From the NCBI GenBank assembly GCA_036274635.1, contig DASUFI010000088.1, positions 1 through 10,259 of the forward strand: DNA of 10,259 bases, written 5' to 3'. The position numbers were made by a program, and so were the translations under genes. The notes under the pieces were generated by a model. The model was not told the DNA's origin. It saw nothing but the letters and a program-made list of their open reading frames with translations, and did not search any database. Positions 8,983 to 10,259 of this stretch are shown one piece after another (within the stretch, counting starts at the first letter, position 1; the number at the start of each line of letters is the position of its first letter). Source of the stretch: DASUFI01 sp036274635 (GTDB taxonomy: Bacteria; Planctomycetota; B15-G4).

Positions 8983-9037
8983 GTTGCATCGTCCCGGTGG
9001 CTCTACGCTCCGACGGGACCCGGGAGGACGTCTGCGC

Positions 9038-9970
9038 TCAACCGCCGCCCGGCACCGTCAGAGTTCCCTTGGCTTCCTCGATGACGCCGCACGCGATGCG
9101 CGCGCCCGAGTTGCCGGCGGGCTGGCTGACGAGGTCGTCGGCGTCGGCGTGCACGACGAGCGCGCGGCCGAGGATCGAGGACTCGCCGGACAGCGCGATC
9201 ATGCGGTCGCTGAAGGTCACGTCGACCTTGCCCGCGCCATCGGCCATCACGTTGCCGAGGTCGCCCGCGTGGCGCTCGGTGGCATCGCGTCCGCCGTGCG
9301 GCGCGTGGCCGGGATTGAAGTGGTCGCCCGCGCTCATCGCGTCGGACGCCGAGCAGTCGCCGGTCTCGTGGACGTGCAGTCCGTGCGCGCCGGGGGTGAG
9401 GCCCTCGAGCACGATGTGCACCTCCACGCCGGTGGCCTGGCGCGTGAAGGTGACGGTGCCGCTCACGGCCGAGCCCGAGGACGGGCTCAGGTGGGCGACG
9501 GCCTTCTCGACGCCGAGGCTCTCCGTCGTGCCGGCGGGCGCCGTCATGTCAGGCGCGGTCGGCTTGGCCGGCGGCAACACGCCCTCGGCCGTCTGCGACG
9601 GAGTCGGAGCCGGCGTCTGCGAAGGCGTCGTGGAGGGGGTGGTCGAAGGGGGCGTCGACGGAGTCGTGGACGGCGTGGTCGACGGCGTCGTGGACGGAGG
9701 CGTCGTCGGCGTCGTGTGCACGATGCCCGGCGCGGTCTCCGATGGCGGAGTGGGCGCCGTCTTCGCCACCGGCTTGTCGGCCGTGGGCGCCTTCGGAGGC
9801 ACCGGGGTCGTGCTGGTGGACTTGGACGTGTCCGTCGGCGGCTTGGCGGGGGCCGTCTGGGTCGTGGACTTGGAGGTGGACGGGGGCACCGAGGACTTCG
9901 AGTCGCCCTCGTTCTTGCCGCACGCCCACAGCAGGGCGAGACAGGCGAGTGCTGCGCAGCGCATGTTCAT
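9038..9970 (-). CDS. sodC: Lipoprotein Cu/Zn superoxide dismutase with Thr/Pro/Ser-rich linker
   Basis: This enzyme converts superoxide to oxygen and hydrogen peroxide outside the cytoplasm. The ATG at 9970 (310 residues) has GGAG six bases upstream; a longer in-frame ATG at 10096 would bury the signal sequence. Residues 1-16 are an export signal and C17 (LLWAC) a probable lipid-attachment Cys, with an unusual Trp at -2. Residues about 23-150 are low complexity, rich in Thr, Pro, Ser, Lys and Ala, including six TTPS/TPPS units at 94-117. The SOD domain follows (about 165-310) with every ligand present: copper H199, H201 and H274; bridging H217; zinc H225, H234 and D237. C206 and C294 can form the conserved disulfide, and R291 is the active-site Arg. 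Blocks ERHAGDLGNV and VVHADADDL resemble SOD1 of eukaryotes more than classical periplasmic SodC. It is likely tethered to a membrane and held away from it by the linker. A terminator-like hairpin lies downstream. Confidence 0.95.
   Translation of the reverse strand: MNMRCAALACLALLWACGKNEGDSKSSVPPSTSKSTTQTAPAKPPTDTSKSTSTTPVPPKAPTADKPVAKTAPTPPSETAPGIVHTTPTTPPSTTPSTTPSTTPSTPPSTTPSTTPSQTPAPTPSQTAEGVLPPAKPTAPDMTAPAGTTESLGVEKAVAHLSPSSGSAVSGTVTFTRQATGVEVHIVLEGLTPGAHGLHVHETGDCSASDAMSAGDHFNPGHAPHGGRDATERHAGDLGNVMADGAGKVDVTFSDRMIALSGESSILGRALVVHADADDLVSQPAGNSGARIACGVIEEAKGTLTVPGGG
9620..9691 (-). repeat. Six tandem 12-base units coding for TTPS/TPPS in sodC
   Basis: On the plus strand the units read approximately GACGGCGTCGTG and permutations. 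Each encodes Thr-Thr-Pro-Ser, or Thr-Pro-Pro-Ser in one copy, in the lipoprotein linker. Third positions vary between units, so the array is not freshly expanded. Because units are whole codons, copy-number change would lengthen or shorten the linker without breaking the frame. Confidence 0.85.
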
Positions 9971-10220
9971 GGTGGTCTCCGAAGCGGGGCCGCCCATCGC
10001 GGGCGTGGCCGGGCGTGTGATGTGCTGCTGAACCCGTCGCGCGCAGCCGGGTCGCGCGCCAGTCAGCCGGCGTGGTGCGAAGGATGCGCGCGTCACATGG
10101 CGCTGAGGGCGCGGGCGCCACGCATCCGTGCTGCGGCAACGAGGGCGACGCGCTCTCGTCCGCAGCTGAGCGTGCGATGGAGACCCGCGTCCGCGCGCGA
10201 AGCCGCTCTTCCGTCGACTC
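9971..10220. other. Upstream region of sodC
   Basis: No gene is convincingly seen here. GGAG of the sodC ribosome site lies at 9977-9980 (read as CTCC on the plus strand). An imperfect direct repeat, GTCGCGCGC followed by AGCCGG and again by CAGTCAGCCGG, occupies 10036-10070, roughly 65-100 bases before the sodC start; it could be a regulator site or chance in GC-rich DNA. I found no clear -35/-10 pair. Reading frames crossing this stretch have no supported start and continue antisense or out of frame to sodC. Confidence 0.4.
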
Positions 10221-10259
10221 CTACGCCGCGAAATACGCGGCCGCCACCACGACTCCGAG
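10221..10259 (-). CDS. Possible C-terminal end of a gene entering from the right edge
   Basis: From the right edge the minus strand reads LGVVVAAAYFAA and then TAG at 10221-10223. The hydrophobic, Ala/Val-rich tail would fit the end of a membrane segment. Twelve residues are far too few to be sure. A competing reading is a plus-strand start at ATG 10177 (METRVRARSRSS...), open to the edge but with no good ribosome site. Only the flanking sequence can decide. Confidence 0.2.
   Translation of the reverse strand, partial: LGVVVAAAYFAA

Noticed and set aside
8855..8989. 45-residue N-terminal extension of the EF-hand protein from the ATG at 8989
   Set aside because: It is Arg-rich and unlike the rest, and it overlaps the candidate promoter and part of the terminator. 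A strong GGAGG sits correctly before the GTG at 8854.
9620..9720. Regular short repeats resembling a CRISPR or satellite array
   Set aside because: The period is 12 bases with no spacers, and the units are in frame as TTPS codons within sodC.
7881..10031. Plus-strand open frame of 716 codons
   Set aside because: It is antisense to the EF-hand and sodC genes, crosses the intergenic gap and terminator, and encodes Ser/Arg/Ala- and Gly/Val-rich sequence with no domain. High GC content leaves such frames open.
9971..10096. 42-residue N-terminal extension of the SodC lipoprotein
   Set aside because: It would place the signal sequence and lipobox internally. The ATG at 9970 has GGAG six bases upstream.

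Overview
The window is very GC-rich bacterial DNA, with almost every third codon position G or C, holding six confident protein genes and no RNA genes, insertion sequences or CRISPR arrays. The protein families point to a Gram-negative-type, envelope-complex bacterium: a TolB-like exported beta-propeller, a PilT-type retraction ATPase, a lipoprotein Cu/Zn superoxide dismutase and a large EF-hand membrane protein. The EF-hand family and the exported thioredoxin-like/HEAT/TPR protein remind me most of the Planctomycetota-Verrucomicrobiota-Lentisphaerota side of the tree. That placement is inferred from recall of such proteins and not proven by the sequence.

Layout. Positions 37-1002 (+) encode an exported six-bladed TolB-like (PD40) propeller. 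After a 257-base gap, 1260-3077 (+) encodes a soluble hybrid histidine kinase with two receiver domains; the first receiver has Glu where the phospho-accepting Asp should be. After a further 104 bases, 3182-4348 (+) encodes a PilT-like ATPase with a proline-rich C-terminal tail. Its stop overlaps by one base the start of 4348-6543 (+), an exported protein with an N-terminal thioredoxin-like region lacking a CxxC site, followed by HEAT-like and TPR-like helical repeats. This block ends convergently, with 13 bases between stop codons, against 6557-8854 (-), a 765-residue EF-hand protein with three membrane segments near its C-terminus. Upstream of that, 9038-9970 (-) encodes a lipoprotein with a long Thr/Pro/Ser linker and a complete Cu/Zn superoxide dismutase domain of the SOD1-like sequence type. 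A hairpin plus T-run at 8943-8982 is a good candidate terminator between these two minus-strand genes. The last ~290 bases hold the sodC upstream region and at most a fragment of a further gene.

How the genes may work together. The only pair with strong physical coupling is the PilT-like motor and the exported thioredoxin-like/HEAT/TPR protein, which share an overlapping stop/start and are probably co-translated. The hybrid kinase just upstream has no sensor domain of its own and could act as a relay for this motor locus, but only position supports that. The propeller, the EF-hand protein and the SodC lipoprotein each look like separate envelope-associated functions. The most interesting points are the altered active-site residues (receiver 1 Glu, PilT Asp-box Gln, thioredoxin-like region without CxxC), the conserved-looking C-terminal peptide of the PilT-like protein, and the EF-hand membrane protein of unknown function with a four-cysteine cluster.
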